A DNA stretch of 64,000 nucleotides. Source: Leucothrix mucor DSM 2157. GTDB taxonomy: Bacteria > Pseudomonadota > Gammaproteobacteria > Thiotrichales > Thiotrichaceae. The translations under genes and the position numbers were made by a program. Location: NCBI RefSeq assembly GCF_000419525.1, contig NZ_ATTE01000001.1, forward strand, positions 1,054,001 to 1,118,000. Reading direction: 5' to 3'. This document shows positions 44,816-54,822 of the stretch, one piece after another. A model generated the notes under the pieces. It saw only the letters and a list, made by a program, of their open reading frames with translations. It was not told where the DNA came from and did not search any database. How positions within the stretch are numbered: the stretch's first letter is position 1; every line of letters starts with the position of its first letter.

Positions 44816-45772
44816 ATGCCGTTCAATCAACCGTTAGGTGGCAATGATATGCCGCGTTTTGCAGGCCCCGGTACCATGATGCGCCTTCCAACTCAGGAAA
44901 CGGCAGAAGAGCTGGATGTGTGTTTTGTGGGTGTACCATTTGATTTAGGAACATCGAATCGCAGCGGCACACGCTTTGGCCCAAAAGGGATTCGCAGCGA
45001 GTCCACCATGATACGTCCTTACAGCATGTGGCTTGGCTTTTCCCCATTTGATGCTTTACAGGTTGCTGATATCGGCGACGTGGCGATCAATACCTTCAAT
45101 CTTGCCAAGTCGATGGATATTATCGAGAAGGCTTACGACGACATTATGGCTCACGGTGCAATACCACTGACCATGGGTGGGGATCACACGATTGTATTGC
45201 CGATCTTGCGCGCGCTGCACAAAAAGCATGGTCCAATCGGGGTTGTCCATGTTGATGCGCATGCAGATATTAATGACTCCATGTTTGGCGAGAAAATTGC
45301 GCATGGCACACCCTTTCGCCGCTTAGTTGAAGAAGGCATTCTGGATACAAAACGGGTAGTGCAGATTGGTTTGAGAACCACGGGTTACTCGGCAGATGAT
45401 TTTAACTGGTCGCGTGATCAGGGAATGCGCGTGGTGCAGGCCGAAGAGTGCTGGCATAAGTCGCTGGCTCCGCTAATGGAAGAAGTGCGCGAGCAAATGG
45501 GTGATGGGCCGGTTTATATTTCGTTTGATATTGATGGCCTTGACCCGACCGTAGCGCCGGGAACCGGTACGATGGAGCCGGGCGGTCTGACATCAATTCA
45601 GGGTTTTGAGATTGTGCGCGGTTGTCATGGTATGAATATTATTGGAGGGGACTTGGTTGAAGTGTCGCCGCCTTACGATAACTCTGGTGTGACCTCAATG
45701 ATGGCAGCGAATCTGCTGTATGAAATGTTGTGTGCTATCCCTGGTGCAAATGCAAAAAAGGATGAAGCCTGA
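44816..45772 (+). CDS. Ureohydrolase, guanidinobutyrase-like
   Basis: 318 residues, arginase/agmatinase fold. Mn ligands in [19 protein letters not shown] and SFDIDGLDP. The N-terminus [15 protein letters not shown] resembles GbuA/GpuA guanidinobutyrase and guanidinopropionase rather than agmatinase. It hydrolyses a guanidino acid to an amine plus urea. ATG at 44816 is chosen for the AAGAGAGA ribosome site, 11 codons inside a longer frame. First gene of an operon with SMR and Hyi-family genes. Confidence 0.85.
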   Translation: MPFNQPLGGNDMPRFAGPGTMMRLPTQETAEELDVCFVGVPFDLGTSNRSGTRFGPKGIRSESTMIRPYSMWLGFSPFDALQVADIGDVAINTFNLAKSMDIIEKAYDDIMAHGAIPLTMGGDHTIVLPILRALHKKHGPIGVVHVDAHADINDSMFGEKIAHGTPFRRLVEEGILDTKRVVQIGLRTTGYSADDFNWSRDQGMRVVQAEECWHKSLAPLMEEVREQMGDGPVYISFDIDGLDPTVAPGTGTMEPGGLTSIQGFEIVRGCHGMNIIGGDLVEVSPPYDNSGVTSMMAANLLYEMLCAIPGANAKKDEA

Positions 45773-45798
45773 GTAGTTATCGATCCCGGAGAAAGCAT

Positions 45799-46146
45799 AT
45801 GAATCATTGGCTGTTATTGCTGGTAGCCATTGTGGGTGAAGTGGTTGCCACGTCTGCACTCAAGTCCAGCGAGGGTTTTACTAAGCTGTTCCCCTCGATG
45901 ATTGTGGTAGTGGGTTACGGTCTCGCTTTCTACTTTCTGTCGGTTGCGCTGAAAACGATTCCGGTAGGCATTGCTTACGCCGTTTGGGCAGGCTTGGGCA
46001 TTGTTTTAGTCGCCTTTATTGCCTACATCATGCATGGCCAAAAGTTAGATTTCTGGGCTTTTGTAGGGATTAGCCTGATCGTAAGTGGCGTGGCGGTGCT
46101 TAACTTGCTATCCAAAACAAGTACTCATCAAGTAACTGATGACTAA
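45799..46146 (+). CDS. SMR-family transporter (EmrE-like)
   Basis: 115 residues, four transmembrane helices, conserved Glu14 in the [12 protein letters not shown] motif, all the marks of an EmrE/SugE-type antiporter. SMR members export quaternary ammonium or guanidinium ions. It follows the guanidino hydrolase gene by 26 bases with GGAGA, so it may clear a guanidino or cationic compound. Confidence 0.9.
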   Translation: MNHWLLLLVAIVGEVVATSALKSSEGFTKLFPSMIVVVGYGLAFYFLSVALKTIPVGIAYAVWAGLGIVLVAFIAYIMHGQKLDFWAFVGISLIVSGVAVLNLLSKTSTHQVTDD

Positions 46147-46167
46147 ATTCAAAGAGGAGAGAAATAC

Positions 46168-46923
46168 ATGACAACTTTTTCTGCCAACCTAGGTTTTCTC
46201 TGGAATGACTTAAGCCTGCCGGATGCTATTCGTGCAGCCAAGGCAGCAGGCTTTGCTGCCGTCGAATGCCACTGGCCTTACAGCACACCAACTCAGGATG
46301 TAAAAGCGGCACTGGATGAAACGGGCTTGGTGATGCTGGGGCTTAATACCTCCAGAGGTAATGTGGCTGTAGGTGATAATGGCTTAACAGCAATTCCCGG
46401 TCGTGAAGTCGAAGCACGTGCAGCCATTGATCAAGCACTGGAATATGCCGCCGCTATTGCGACCCCCAATGTGCATGTCATGGCTGGGTTTGCCGGTGGG
46501 CCCAAAGCGCATGCGACGTTCGTGGCAAATTTAAAATATGCCTGTGAAGCTGCCGCCAAGTATGGCATTACGGTGTTGATTGAACCGCTTAATCATTACG
46601 ATGCGCCTAATTATTTTCTAAGTACTACCGAGCAAGCGAAGGCGATTATTCTTGAAGTTGGCCTGCCGAATATTAAGCTGATGTTTGATTGCTATCATGT
46701 GCAATTGATGGAAGGAAATATCGTGCGTCGGCTTGAGGCTTTGCTGCCTTACATCGGGCATATTCAGTTTGCCTCGGTGCCTGATCGCGGTACGCCTGAT
46801 CATGGTGAGCTTAACTATGCATTTGTCTTTGAGCGGATTAAAGCATTGGGGTGGGATGTGCCCTTGGGTGCTGAGTATAAAACAACGCAAGCAACCTCAG
46901 AAACCTTGAGCTGGATGACATAA
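46168..46923 (+). CDS. Hydroxypyruvate-isomerase-family (Hyi/OtnI) protein
   Basis: 251 residues, AP-endonuclease-2-like TIM barrel: LLEPLN-like VLIEPLNHYD and FDCYHVQLMEGN place the catalytic Glu and metal ligands, AEYKT the second Glu. Hyi interconverts hydroxypyruvate and tartronate semialdehyde; OtnI acts on 2-oxo-tetronate. GAGGAGAG precedes the ATG. Third gene of the ureohydrolase operon; how it links to guanidino metabolism is not clear. Confidence 0.85.
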   Translation: MTTFSANLGFLWNDLSLPDAIRAAKAAGFAAVECHWPYSTPTQDVKAALDETGLVMLGLNTSRGNVAVGDNGLTAIPGREVEARAAIDQALEYAAAIATPNVHVMAGFAGGPKAHATFVANLKYACEAAAKYGITVLIEPLNHYDAPNYFLSTTEQAKAIILEVGLPNIKLMFDCYHVQLMEGNIVRRLEALLPYIGHIQFASVPDRGTPDHGELNYAFVFERIKALGWDVPLGAEYKTTQATSETLSWMT

Positions 46924-46955
46924 TTATTCGGCATTACTCTGTAGGAACAATATTA

Positions 46956-46979
46956 GGTGCGGCTCAGTTCGGCCGCACC
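46956..46979. terminator. Hairpin at the end of the Hyi operon
   Basis: GGTGCGGC (46956-46963) pairs perfectly with GCCGCACC (46972-46979) over an 8-base loop. It sits between convergent operons. No U-run follows, so termination may be Rho-linked or weak. Confidence 0.6.
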
Positions 46980-47020
46980 CTTCTCAGATCAGGGCTTGAG
47001 GCAAATAAGCCATGTTCAAA

Positions 47021-48535
47021 TTAATAAAGCTCAACCTGATCAACTCGCGCTTTTAGCATAAACATAATCTGCAGTTGCTCTAAATCCAGCTGCGGATTAG
47101 CAATATCAATGCGCTCAAGTTGGCCACGGTAGCTAAATCCGTCGCCATTACCGGTTAGCAGTTTGCTATTCACCGAGTCCTGTAAATCCGCATATTGCTC
47201 TGAAAAATCATAAACGAGCGATGACTGCAATTGCTCCAAAAGCTGCTTATGAAGCAAGCTAGTTGCCGCACTCCAAAAAGTACTCTCCAGCTTACGGCTA
47301 AAAGCGACATTATCCATTTTAAGCTGCTGTCGTGCGGCATCAATCACTGGCACGCCGGAAATATAAATCTCCCCATCGCTAGACATCATATTCCCAAAGC
47401 TACCTAAGCTCACTTTAGCGGCCATTACCAAACGATCATTATTGGGGTACAAGCTAACCTCATTCACCGTTAGCGTCGTGCCACCTTGCTTCAGTTTAAT
47501 GGGTCGCTTTTGTAGTTGCTTATGCAATAGCTCAGCTAGGTGTTCATAGCTCACCGTGAGCGGCAAATTGATATTCAGTGCAGAGGCTTGTGGCGCTAGT
47601 CTTTCCAGCTCGGGCAGGGCAGTGGTTACGGTGCTTAAGCCACTTTGCTCTGAAGCCGTTTGCAACATAGTGCGCAGCGAAAGGTCAAGCTGCAACGCAT
47701 TATTACGAATCGCCAGATTGGATAAGGAAAGCCCTTGAGGTTGTGCCCGAATCCATAATGGCAGTTTGCCTTTCAGCGCTCGCGGTTGTTGAATGCGTTC
47801 CCAGAAATCACTGGCACGTTCGCGGATGCGATCATCGCTTGCCAGCTTCTGTTCAAACTTAGCCGCCGCTATTTGAAGGGCTTTATTGAGTGGCTTATCA
47901 ATCTGACCGGTAATGCTGATATCGACGCCCAGCACTTCAATAACGGGCTTTTCATTCCAGTGGATTTGAGTATGACTGCTTAGTTGTAAAGTCCAGTCAC
48001 GGTTAAGATCAGGCTTTAGATCAACAACGACGGTAAATGCCGCCGGCTTCACATCCACACCCCTAAGCAGTTCACGCACAATACTGCCATCGGCGCGTAC
48101 TTTTACCTGATAGCGTAGCGGCAGTGCGATGCGTAAATAGCCATTGTCCAGGGCTTGTAACTGCAGTGGGCCATTGCGCTGTACCCAGCCGCTGACTTCA
48201 AAGTCTTCACACAGTTTTTTACCAAAGATTCGCACGCACTTTTTATGGACCTTGCCGGGCTCTTCAAATAGTACTTGCGGCAAATCCGCTTCCAAGCGTT
48301 GGCTAAGGTTATCCAGCGGCAGCACCAATCGGGTGCGCACGACGGATTCTGGCAATAAGGTCTGGTAAGGAATAACAGAGATAGGTGGTTTTTCTGACAA
48401 GGTATCGACCCCTGAATCAGAGCAGGCAGTGAGCACGGTTGCTGCGAACAGCATGAGCAATGTCATCCGGCACTGGTGAGATATTACGAAAAAGGGAGCC
48501 GCGATGGACTCCCTTAGCTTGATGAAAATACGCAT
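47021..48535 (-). CDS. DUF4403 lipoprotein-like protein
   Basis: 504 residues, DUF4403 family. A lipobox LTAC follows the start region; the likeliest signal starts at an internal ATG (48466), giving MTLLMLFAATVLTAC. The rest is beta-rich and SMP-like in appearance, with VRTRLVLPLDNLSQRLEADLP and two Cys in KKCVRIFGKKLCEDF. Function unknown. Follows the lipoprotein gene by 3 bases, so in operon with ubiG. TTG at 48538 or ATG at 48535 could also start it. Confidence 0.8.
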   Translation of the reverse strand: MRIFIKLRESIAAPFFVISHQCRMTLLMLFAATVLTACSDSGVDTLSEKPPISVIPYQTLLPESVVRTRLVLPLDNLSQRLEADLPQVLFEEPGKVHKKCVRIFGKKLCEDFEVSGWVQRNGPLQLQALDNGYLRIALPLRYQVKVRADGSIVRELLRGVDVKPAAFTVVVDLKPDLNRDWTLQLSSHTQIHWNEKPVIEVLGVDISITGQIDKPLNKALQIAAAKFEQKLASDDRIRERASDFWERIQQPRALKGKLPLWIRAQPQGLSLSNLAIRNNALQLDLSLRTMLQTASEQSGLSTVTTALPELERLAPQASALNINLPLTVSYEHLAELLHKQLQKRPIKLKQGGTTLTVNEVSLYPNNDRLVMAAKVSLGSFGNMMSSDGEIYISGVPVIDAARQQLKMDNVAFSRKLESTFWSAATSLLHKQLLEQLQSSLVYDFSEQYADLQDSVNSKLLTGNGDGFSYRGQLERIDIANPQLDLEQLQIMFMLKARVDQVELY

Positions 48536-48538
48536 CAA

Positions 48539-49117
48539 TTAGTTGGTAAAACGTGTCCAGAAGTACTTAGGGTCATCTTTCGTCATTTCCCAGTACAATT
48601 CCCCGGAGTCTCTCCAAGGATCTAACAGCATACCTTCTTTCACGCCTTTGCCTTTTGCCGCAACAACCAATGAGTTGTGCTCGTTAAAGCGACGACGGTT
48701 AGCCGTAGCGTGGAAAAAGTCGAAACTCTTCCAGTTACGCGCTTGGATATGCTTCGCCATGTCGCGAGTCCACTGCCAGCATAAACCGTTCTCACGGTAG
48801 CCGTAGTTTACTAGCACGTTTTGCCAGTAAGGTGGGCTAACCAGATTGTATTGGTTGGCCAATACGCGAGGATAAGCCACGGCTTCATGGGCCAATAACT
48901 GCGCTTCTTGCGGATCAATGTTTGGGCCAAGCGTCATTAGCTTTTTGGCAACGGCATTGATTTCGTTTTGAGTGGCAGCGTCCATATTTTTAACAATAGT
49001 GCGCTTACTGACTGGGTCAAACGCAACATTATCGTACTTTACGGCACAGCCTGAGAGACCGATTATTGAAATCAGTCCAATGGTGATTGCTAACCTTTTG
49101 CTCAGGTTTCTAATCAT
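48539..49117 (-). CDS. Lipoprotein of unknown family
   Basis: 192 residues. Lipobox LSGC (Cys23) after a basic N-terminus and hydrophobic core. The mature part has [44 protein letters not shown], a helical Trp-rich segment. No known family. ATGA overlap with ubiG stop. Envelope location. Confidence 0.8.
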   Translation of the reverse strand: MIRNLSKRLAITIGLISIIGLSGCAVKYDNVAFDPVSKRTIVKNMDAATQNEINAVAKKLMTLGPNIDPQEAQLLAHEAVAYPRVLANQYNLVSPPYWQNVLVNYGYRENGLCWQWTRDMAKHIQARNWKSFDFFHATANRRRFNEHNSLVVAAKGKGVKEGMLLDPWRDSGELYWEMTKDDPKYFWTRFTN

Positions 49118-49821
49118 GACAAGTCTTCCTTGGTGAAGTGCATCAGGTAGTTAACGTCTACGTCAGTACCTAGTTTGTAACTCTGGAAAATCGGGTTATA
49201 AGTCATCCCGGTAACATTTTCCAACTTTAATCCGCTGTTGCGGGCCCAGCCTTCTAATTCAGATGGACGTATGAATTTCGCATACTCATGGGTACCCTTC
49301 GGTAACATTCGTAGCAAATACTCAGCACCAATCACCGCCAGCGCGAACGCCTTTGGGTTTCGGTTGATGGTCGAGAAAAACACATGACCACCGGGTTTTA
49401 CCAATGCCGCACAGGCCTCAATAATGGAGCTTGGGTCGGGTACATGTTCCAGCATTTCAAGGCAGGTCACAATGTCGTACTGGCCAGGAGATTCGGCTGC
49501 AATGGCCTCAGCGGTGGTCTGCTGATAGTCAATTTCAACACCGGACTCTAGGCTGTGCAACTGAGCAACTGACAGTGGGGTTTCGCCCATATCAATGCCC
49601 GTAACCTGTGCTTTGCGTAACGCCATGCTTTCAGAAAGAATGCCACCGCCACAGCCAATATCAATGACCTTTTTATCGGCCAGACCACCAGCGCGCTGCT
49701 CAACATAGTTCAGGCGTAATGGGTTGATTTGGTGAAGCGGTTTGAATTCGCTCTGTGTATCCCACCAGCGATGAGCGAGGTCTTCAAACTTTTTAATTTC
49801 GTGCGGGTCAACGTTCTGCAT
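49114..49821 (-). CDS. ubiG: Ubiquinone O-methyltransferase UbiG
   Basis: 235 residues from ATG 49821, which aligns with E. coli UbiG ([19 protein letters not shown]). SAM site [12 protein letters not shown] near 60, then [11 protein letters not shown]. Methylates the two ring hydroxyls of ubiquinone intermediates. An upstream ATG (49845) would add 8 residues; neither start has a clear ribosome site. Overlaps the lipoprotein gene by 4 bases. Divergent from the membrane protein at 49905. Confidence 0.93.
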   Translation of the reverse strand: MQNVDPHEIKKFEDLAHRWWDTQSEFKPLHQINPLRLNYVEQRAGGLADKKVIDIGCGGGILSESMALRKAQVTGIDMGETPLSVAQLHSLESGVEIDYQQTTAEAIAAESPGQYDIVTCLEMLEHVPDPSSIIEACAALVKPGGHVFFSTINRNPKAFALAVIGAEYLLRMLPKGTHEYAKFIRPSELEGWARNSGLKLENVTGMTYNPIFQSYKLGTDVDVNYLMHFTKEDLS

Positions 49822-49904
49822 TAGGAGAATAATCCCTACATCCAATGTTCAATACGGTATGATAACCCTTATTGGATACATGATCAGCTAAATAGGTTCA
49901 TTTT

Positions 49905-50519
49905 ATGCTGCGTTACTTGCCCGGAATTCTGCTTTTACAGCTGGCTACGGTGGGAATTACATTACTGCTTGAAGCGCCAAATGACGCGAAAACCTGGCTG
50001 ATATTGTTAATTCCTGTGCTTTTGCTGGGCGTTTTCAGTGCTTTTTGGTTTGCTTCGATTTCTAAAAATAAAACTCAGGACGAGATTACAAAAGTGTCAC
50101 TTTCCTTTGCCAAGGAGCGTGAGAGCCTGCGGGTTAATGCAGAGCGCGCCAAGACGCGTTTGGTTGAGAAAACCCATAAGCAGATTGCCAGCGAAGCCCG
50201 TAAAACACACGGCAAAGCCAACTTTAAAGTGGGTGCAGCATTTGCCGCTGCAGTCGGTGCGGGCGTGGTGATGATTGCTATCGAGGTAATGACCTTGGGC
50301 CTGATGACGCTGACTACCGCTGGTGGCGCATTGGGTGGCTATATCGCCAGAGCGCGTAAGGAAAATAATGAGTTGGCTGAGAAAATCACGCATAAACCGA
50401 CTGATGAAACCGTCGCTAGCACTGTCGCTCCGGAACCTACAGGCAACGCCTTAACCAAACGATTAAAATTACCCAAGCCATCCATTTTAAATCGAGGTGC
50501 GAACGCCCCTTTAAAGTGA
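49905..50519 (+). CDS. Membrane protein of unknown function
   Basis: 204 residues. Two hydrophobic helices (about 5-20 and 30-50), a Lys/Glu/Arg-rich coiled-coil-like segment (about 55-110), then two more helices (about 110-145) with Gly/Ala pairs, and a Lys-rich tail. No signal of a known family. 60 bases before pepN, possibly co-transcribed. Confidence 0.75.
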   Translation: MLRYLPGILLLQLATVGITLLLEAPNDAKTWLILLIPVLLLGVFSAFWFASISKNKTQDEITKVSLSFAKERESLRVNAERAKTRLVEKTHKQIASEARKTHGKANFKVGAAFAAAVGAGVVMIAIEVMTLGLMTLTTAGGALGGYIARARKENNELAEKITHKPTDETVASTVAPEPTGNALTKRLKLPKPSILNRGANAPLK

Positions 50520-50580
50520 GTGGTTATGCCCCAAGATAATGATTAAATAACTATCCGCACATTTAAGAGAGCCAGAGTTT

Positions 50581-53223
50581 ATGAAACAAGGACAAGCGCA
50601 AGTCATTCGGCTGGAAGAGTACCAGGTTCCTAATTATCAGGCTGACTGGATTAAGCTGAATGTTGATCTTGGCGATGAGTCGACGATCGTGACTTCGACC
50701 GTAAAATATCAACGTCATACTGATAAGCCAGAAGCGACTACATTAGCGTTACATGGTGAGTCACAAGAGTTATTGAGTGTTGAGCTGGATGGCAAAGCAT
50801 TGAGCGACGCGGATTATGAGCTGGATGAGCAATATCTTAGCCTGCGTGATCTGCCACAAACCTTTGAGCTAACGGTAAGCAGCCGTATTTACCCGCAAAA
50901 AAATACCTCGCTCGAAGGCTTATTCCAGTCTAGCGGCAATTATTGCACGCAGTGTGAGGCTGAAGGCTTCCGCAAAATTACCTATTTCCTTGATCGTCCG
51001 GATGCGATGTCGATCTTTACCACGCGTATCACGGCGGACAAAGCAACGAATCCAGTGCTGCTTTCAAATGGTAACTGCATTGAGAAGGGTGATCTGGAAG
51101 ATGGTCGTCACTTTGCCGTCTGGCATGACCCGTTCATTAAACCGGCTTATTTGTTTGCGCTGGTTGCGGGTAATTTGTCGCATGTAAGCGATGAGTTCAT
51201 TACGTGCTCAGGCCGCAAAGTTACCTTAGAAATTTACACCGAAGCGCATAACATCACCCGTTGCGATCACGCGATGCAGTCATTAAAGCGTGCCATGAAG
51301 TGGGATGAAGAGCGCTTTGGACTGGAGTACGATTTAGATATTTACATGGTCGTTGCCGTTGATGACTTTAATATGGGTGCGATGGAGAATAAGGGTTTGA
51401 ATGTATTCAACTCTAAATTGGTATTCGCCAGCCCGGATACGGCAACCGATATGGATTATATCAATATCGAAGCGGTTATCGGTCATGAGTACTTCCATAA
51501 CTGGACGGGTAATCGCGTGACTTGTCGTGACTGGTTCCAGCTGAGTTTGAAAGAAGGTTTGACGGTATTCCGCGATCAGGAATTCACTGCAGATTTACAC
51601 TCACGTCCGGTAAAGCGAATTGAAGATGTGCGCATGTTACGGACCAATCAATTCTCTGAAGATGCGGGCCCAATGGCGCACCCGATTCGTCCATCCTCGT
51701 TCATTGAGATTAATAACTTTTACACAATGACTGTGTATGAGAAGGGCGCTGAAGTTGTACGTTTGTATCAAACCCTGCTAGGTCGCGAAGGCTTCCGTAA
51801 GGGCATGGATTTGTACTTTGAGCGTCATGATGGCCAAGCGGTTACCACGGAAGATTTTCTGGCGGCCATGGCAGATGCGAATGGCAGAGACTTGTCGCAA
51901 ATGCAGAACTGGTATAACCAAGCCGGTACGCCTGAAGTCGCTGTTACCATGGATTACAATGCCGCAGCCAAAACCTGCACACTTAACTTCAAGCAAAGCT
52001 GCCCGCCAACGCCGGAGTCTAGCGACAAAAAGCCTTTCCTGATTCCGTTTGCAGTGTCTCTGTTGGCACCTTCTGGGGACGCGGTTGAACTGCATCCTGA
52101 TAGTGAGAGTGATGCACAAGGCACACGTTATGTAGTGCAGTTAAGTGAGCGTGAGCAGAGTGTGCGCTTTGATAATGTTGCTGAAAAGCCATTACCATCC
52201 TTGCTAGGTGATTTCTCTGCGCCAGTAAAATACAGCTTTGACTACTCGGTTGATGACTACATTTTCCTAATGCAGCACGACACGGATGATTTTAATCGTT
52301 GGGAAGCGAGTCAGCGTTTAGCGCAATTATTGATGCTGCAAATGTTGGATGATCGTGCGGCTGGCCGGGCGTTAGGTGTTGCACCTGAAGTGGTCGATGC
52401 TTATCAGCAAGTGCTGGAAAATGAAGCCTTAGACCCTGCCTTGCGCGCTGAAGCATTGAGTTTGCCGGGTGAGTCTGATCTGGTTGATGCGATCACCAAT
52501 GCTGATCCTGAAGCGATTCACGAAGTGCGTGAGTACCTGATTAGTACGCTGGCGAATGGCTTACGTTTGCCACTGGAAGCTTGCTACGAGCAGTTAAATC
52601 AAGCGGAAGAGTATCGGGTGGATGCGGTGAGTATCGGGCGTCGTAGCCTGAAAAATACTTGTCTGTCTTATCTGGCACGCATTAATGATGAAGGCGTTCA
52701 CGCTTTGTGTTTTGCGCAATTTGAAAACGCGAACAATATGACGGATCGCTTAGCGGCGCTGTCGGCACTGGCGAATATCGATTGCCCAGAGCGTGAGCAA
52801 GCGCTTAAAGCCTTTGAAACACAGTGGCGTGATAATCCATTAGTAATGGATAAGTGGTTTATGATTCAGGCGGGTTCCAGCTTGCCGGATACGTTGGATC
52901 AAGTGAAGCTGCTGCAGAAGCATCCTGCGTTTGATGGCAATAATCCCAATAAAATTCGCTCGCTGATTGGTCGTTTTGCGATGGGTAATCCGGTGAACTT
53001 CCACCGAGCTGATGGTGAAGGCTACCGCTTCCTGACTGATTTTGTCATTGAGTTGGATAAGCGCAACCCGCAGGTTGCTTCGCGCATGGCACGTGCTTTA
53101 GCCAAGTGGCGTCAGTTTGAACCAGCACGTGCTGATTTGATGAAAGCATCATTGGAGCGTATCCATCAGCAGTCTGGTATTTCTAACGATATGTTTGAAA
53201 TCGTAGACAAAAGTTTGTCTTAA
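50581..53223 (+). CDS. pepN: Aminopeptidase N
   Basis: 880 residues, M1 family. Zinc motif HEYFH with downstream Glu in LSLKEGL, GAMEN substrate motif (NMGAMENKGLNVF), and the C-terminal helical domain. Full length for bacterial PepN, which removes N-terminal residues from peptides in the cytoplasm. GAGAG precedes the ATG. Monocistronic; a hairpin follows. Confidence 0.96.
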   Translation: MKQGQAQVIRLEEYQVPNYQADWIKLNVDLGDESTIVTSTVKYQRHTDKPEATTLALHGESQELLSVELDGKALSDADYELDEQYLSLRDLPQTFELTVSSRIYPQKNTSLEGLFQSSGNYCTQCEAEGFRKITYFLDRPDAMSIFTTRITADKATNPVLLSNGNCIEKGDLEDGRHFAVWHDPFIKPAYLFALVAGNLSHVSDEFITCSGRKVTLEIYTEAHNITRCDHAMQSLKRAMKWDEERFGLEYDLDIYMVVAVDDFNMGAMENKGLNVFNSKLVFASPDTATDMDYINIEAVIGHEYFHNWTGNRVTCRDWFQLSLKEGLTVFRDQEFTADLHSRPVKRIEDVRMLRTNQFSEDAGPMAHPIRPSSFIEINNFYTMTVYEKGAEVVRLYQTLLGREGFRKGMDLYFERHDGQAVTTEDFLAAMADANGRDLSQMQNWYNQAGTPEVAVTMDYNAAAKTCTLNFKQSCPPTPESSDKKPFLIPFAVSLLAPSGDAVELHPDSESDAQGTRYVVQLSEREQSVRFDNVAEKPLPSLLGDFSAPVKYSFDYSVDDYIFLMQHDTDDFNRWEASQRLAQLLMLQMLDDRAAGRALGVAPEVVDAYQQVLENEALDPALRAEALSLPGESDLVDAITNADPEAIHEVREYLISTLANGLRLPLEACYEQLNQAEEYRVDAVSIGRRSLKNTCLSYLARINDEGVHALCFAQFENANNMTDRLAALSALANIDCPEREQALKAFETQWRDNPLVMDKWFMIQAGSSLPDTLDQVKLLQKHPAFDGNNPNKIRSLIGRFAMGNPVNFHRADGEGYRFLTDFVIELDKRNPQVASRMARALAKWRQFEPARADLMKASLERIHQQSGISNDMFEIVDKSLS

Positions 53224-53237
53224 CTAATCGCGCCAGA

Positions 53238-53269
53238 TGCGCCGTTTCCTAGTCCTTAGGAGCGGCGCA
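53238..53269. terminator. Hairpin after pepN
   Basis: TGCGCCG (53238-53244) and TCCTA (53247-53251) pair with TAGGA (53257-53261) and CGGCGCA (53263-53269). No U-run. Probably a 3' stabilising or weak terminator hairpin. Confidence 0.5.
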
Positions 53270-53343
53270 ATGCGGTGCACTCAAGAGATTTATAATTGAC
53301 CGTCATAGTACGTTTATTAATGATGACGTGTTAAGCTCATCCT

Positions 53344-54807
53344 ATGACTAATTCAACACATTTATCAGACGTTCGCTTTAGCGAGCTAGGGCTGCTGCCA
53401 GTGATTCAACAGGCAGTTGAGAAAACAGGCTTCGAGTTTTGTACGCCCATTCAGGCGGAGAGCTTGCCCTTAAGTTTGGCAGGCAAAGACGTTGCCGGCC
53501 AAGCCCAGACCGGAACCGGTAAAACCGCAGCTTTCATGTTGGCAGTAATTCAGTATTTGCTGAGTAATCCGCAGGAAGATCGCCGACCGGAGCAGGTCCG
53601 AACGCTGATTATGGTACCAACCCGCGAGCTGGCCATTCAGGTCGCGAAAGATGCCGAAGTATTCACCAATGAAAGCGGTCTGAAAGTAGCATTGGCTTAC
53701 GGTGGAACCGGCTATGATTCTCAGAAAAAAGCGATTGCCGATGGTGCCGATATTCTGATTGGTACGCCGGGTCGCTTAATCGACTTCTTCAATCAAAAAT
53801 TATTCAACCTGCGTCGCTGCCAGTGCTTAGTGCTGGATGAAGCGGATCGCATGTTTGATTTAGGCTTTATTAAGGATATTCGTTTCTTAATGCGCCGTTT
53901 ACCTGCGCCCGAAAAACGCCTGAATATGTTGTTCTCTGCAACGTTGTCTCCACGCGTGCTGGAAATGGCTTATGAGCACATGAACAATCCGGTCAAAGTA
54001 GAAATTGAGGCTGATACGCGCGGTGCTGATCGTGTTGAGCAGTGGGTTTATTATCCTGCGAACGATGAGAAAGTGCCGTTATTGGTAGGGCTGCTTCAAA
54101 AGTTTAAACCTGAGCGCAGTATTGTTTTTGTGAATACCAAGCGTAATGCCGAGATGATCGATGATTATTTCCGCAGTAATGGTATTGATGCGGTGATGAT
54201 TTCGGGTGATGTGCGCCAGAATAAACGTCAGCGTTTTCTGGAAGAATTTGAGCAGGGTAAGCATCAGGTATTGATTGCCACCGATGTGGCGGCGCGTGGA
54301 TTACACATTGATGATGTGACCCATGTATTCAACTTTGACTTGCCACAATCCCAAGAAGATTATGTTCACCGTATTGGCCGTACTGCACGTGCTGGTGCTT
54401 CAGGTGAGTCGCACAGCTTTGCTTGTGAAGATACCGCATTTTACCTGCCGGATATTGAGCAATATATCGGCTCTAAAATTCCAATGGCGGATGTGACGGC
54501 TGATCTGCTGCCAACCTTGAATAAGCGTCAGCGCATTGAGCGAGATCGGGTGCAAGGTCATGCGACTAAGCGCGGCGGTCCAAAGCCTTCCGGCAATGCG
54601 GCTAGTCGCGGACGTCGTAAGCCGGCGGCTAAAAAGCCTGCTGATGTGGAGGGGGGTAGCTCACAGCCAAAGCCTGCCGTCAGTGCTGAGCCAGTGGCAA
54701 ATAAAGCGCCCGCGCCAACGAGTGCTGAAGCTGATGGTGCACCGAAAAAACGTCGTGTACGTCGCCGTCGTAAGCCCGCATCAACTGAACCTAAATCTGA
54801 AAGCTAA
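53344..54807 (+). CDS. rhlB: ATP-dependent RNA helicase RhlB
   Basis: 487 residues, DEAD-box helicase with Q motif (FEFCTPIQAESLPLSL), AQTGTGKTAAF, DEAD (VLDEADRMF), FSATLS, and HRIGRTARAG. The first third follows RhlB closely. The tail (about 400-487) is basic, low-complexity, with KRRVRRRRK, longer than in E. coli. It unwinds RNA in the degradosome. Precedes a lysophospholipase gene, 15 bases apart. Confidence 0.9.
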   Translation: MTNSTHLSDVRFSELGLLPVIQQAVEKTGFEFCTPIQAESLPLSLAGKDVAGQAQTGTGKTAAFMLAVIQYLLSNPQEDRRPEQVRTLIMVPTRELAIQVAKDAEVFTNESGLKVALAYGGTGYDSQKKAIADGADILIGTPGRLIDFFNQKLFNLRRCQCLVLDEADRMFDLGFIKDIRFLMRRLPAPEKRLNMLFSATLSPRVLEMAYEHMNNPVKVEIEADTRGADRVEQWVYYPANDEKVPLLVGLLQKFKPERSIVFVNTKRNAEMIDDYFRSNGIDAVMISGDVRQNKRQRFLEEFEQGKHQVLIATDVAARGLHIDDVTHVFNFDLPQSQEDYVHRIGRTARAGASGESHSFACEDTAFYLPDIEQYIGSKIPMADVTADLLPTLNKRQRIERDRVQGHATKRGGPKPSGNAASRGRRKPAAKKPADVEGGSSQPKPAVSAEPVANKAPAPTSAEADGAPKKRRVRRRRKPASTEPKSES

Positions 54808-54822
54808 GGATTGCCCGAACCT

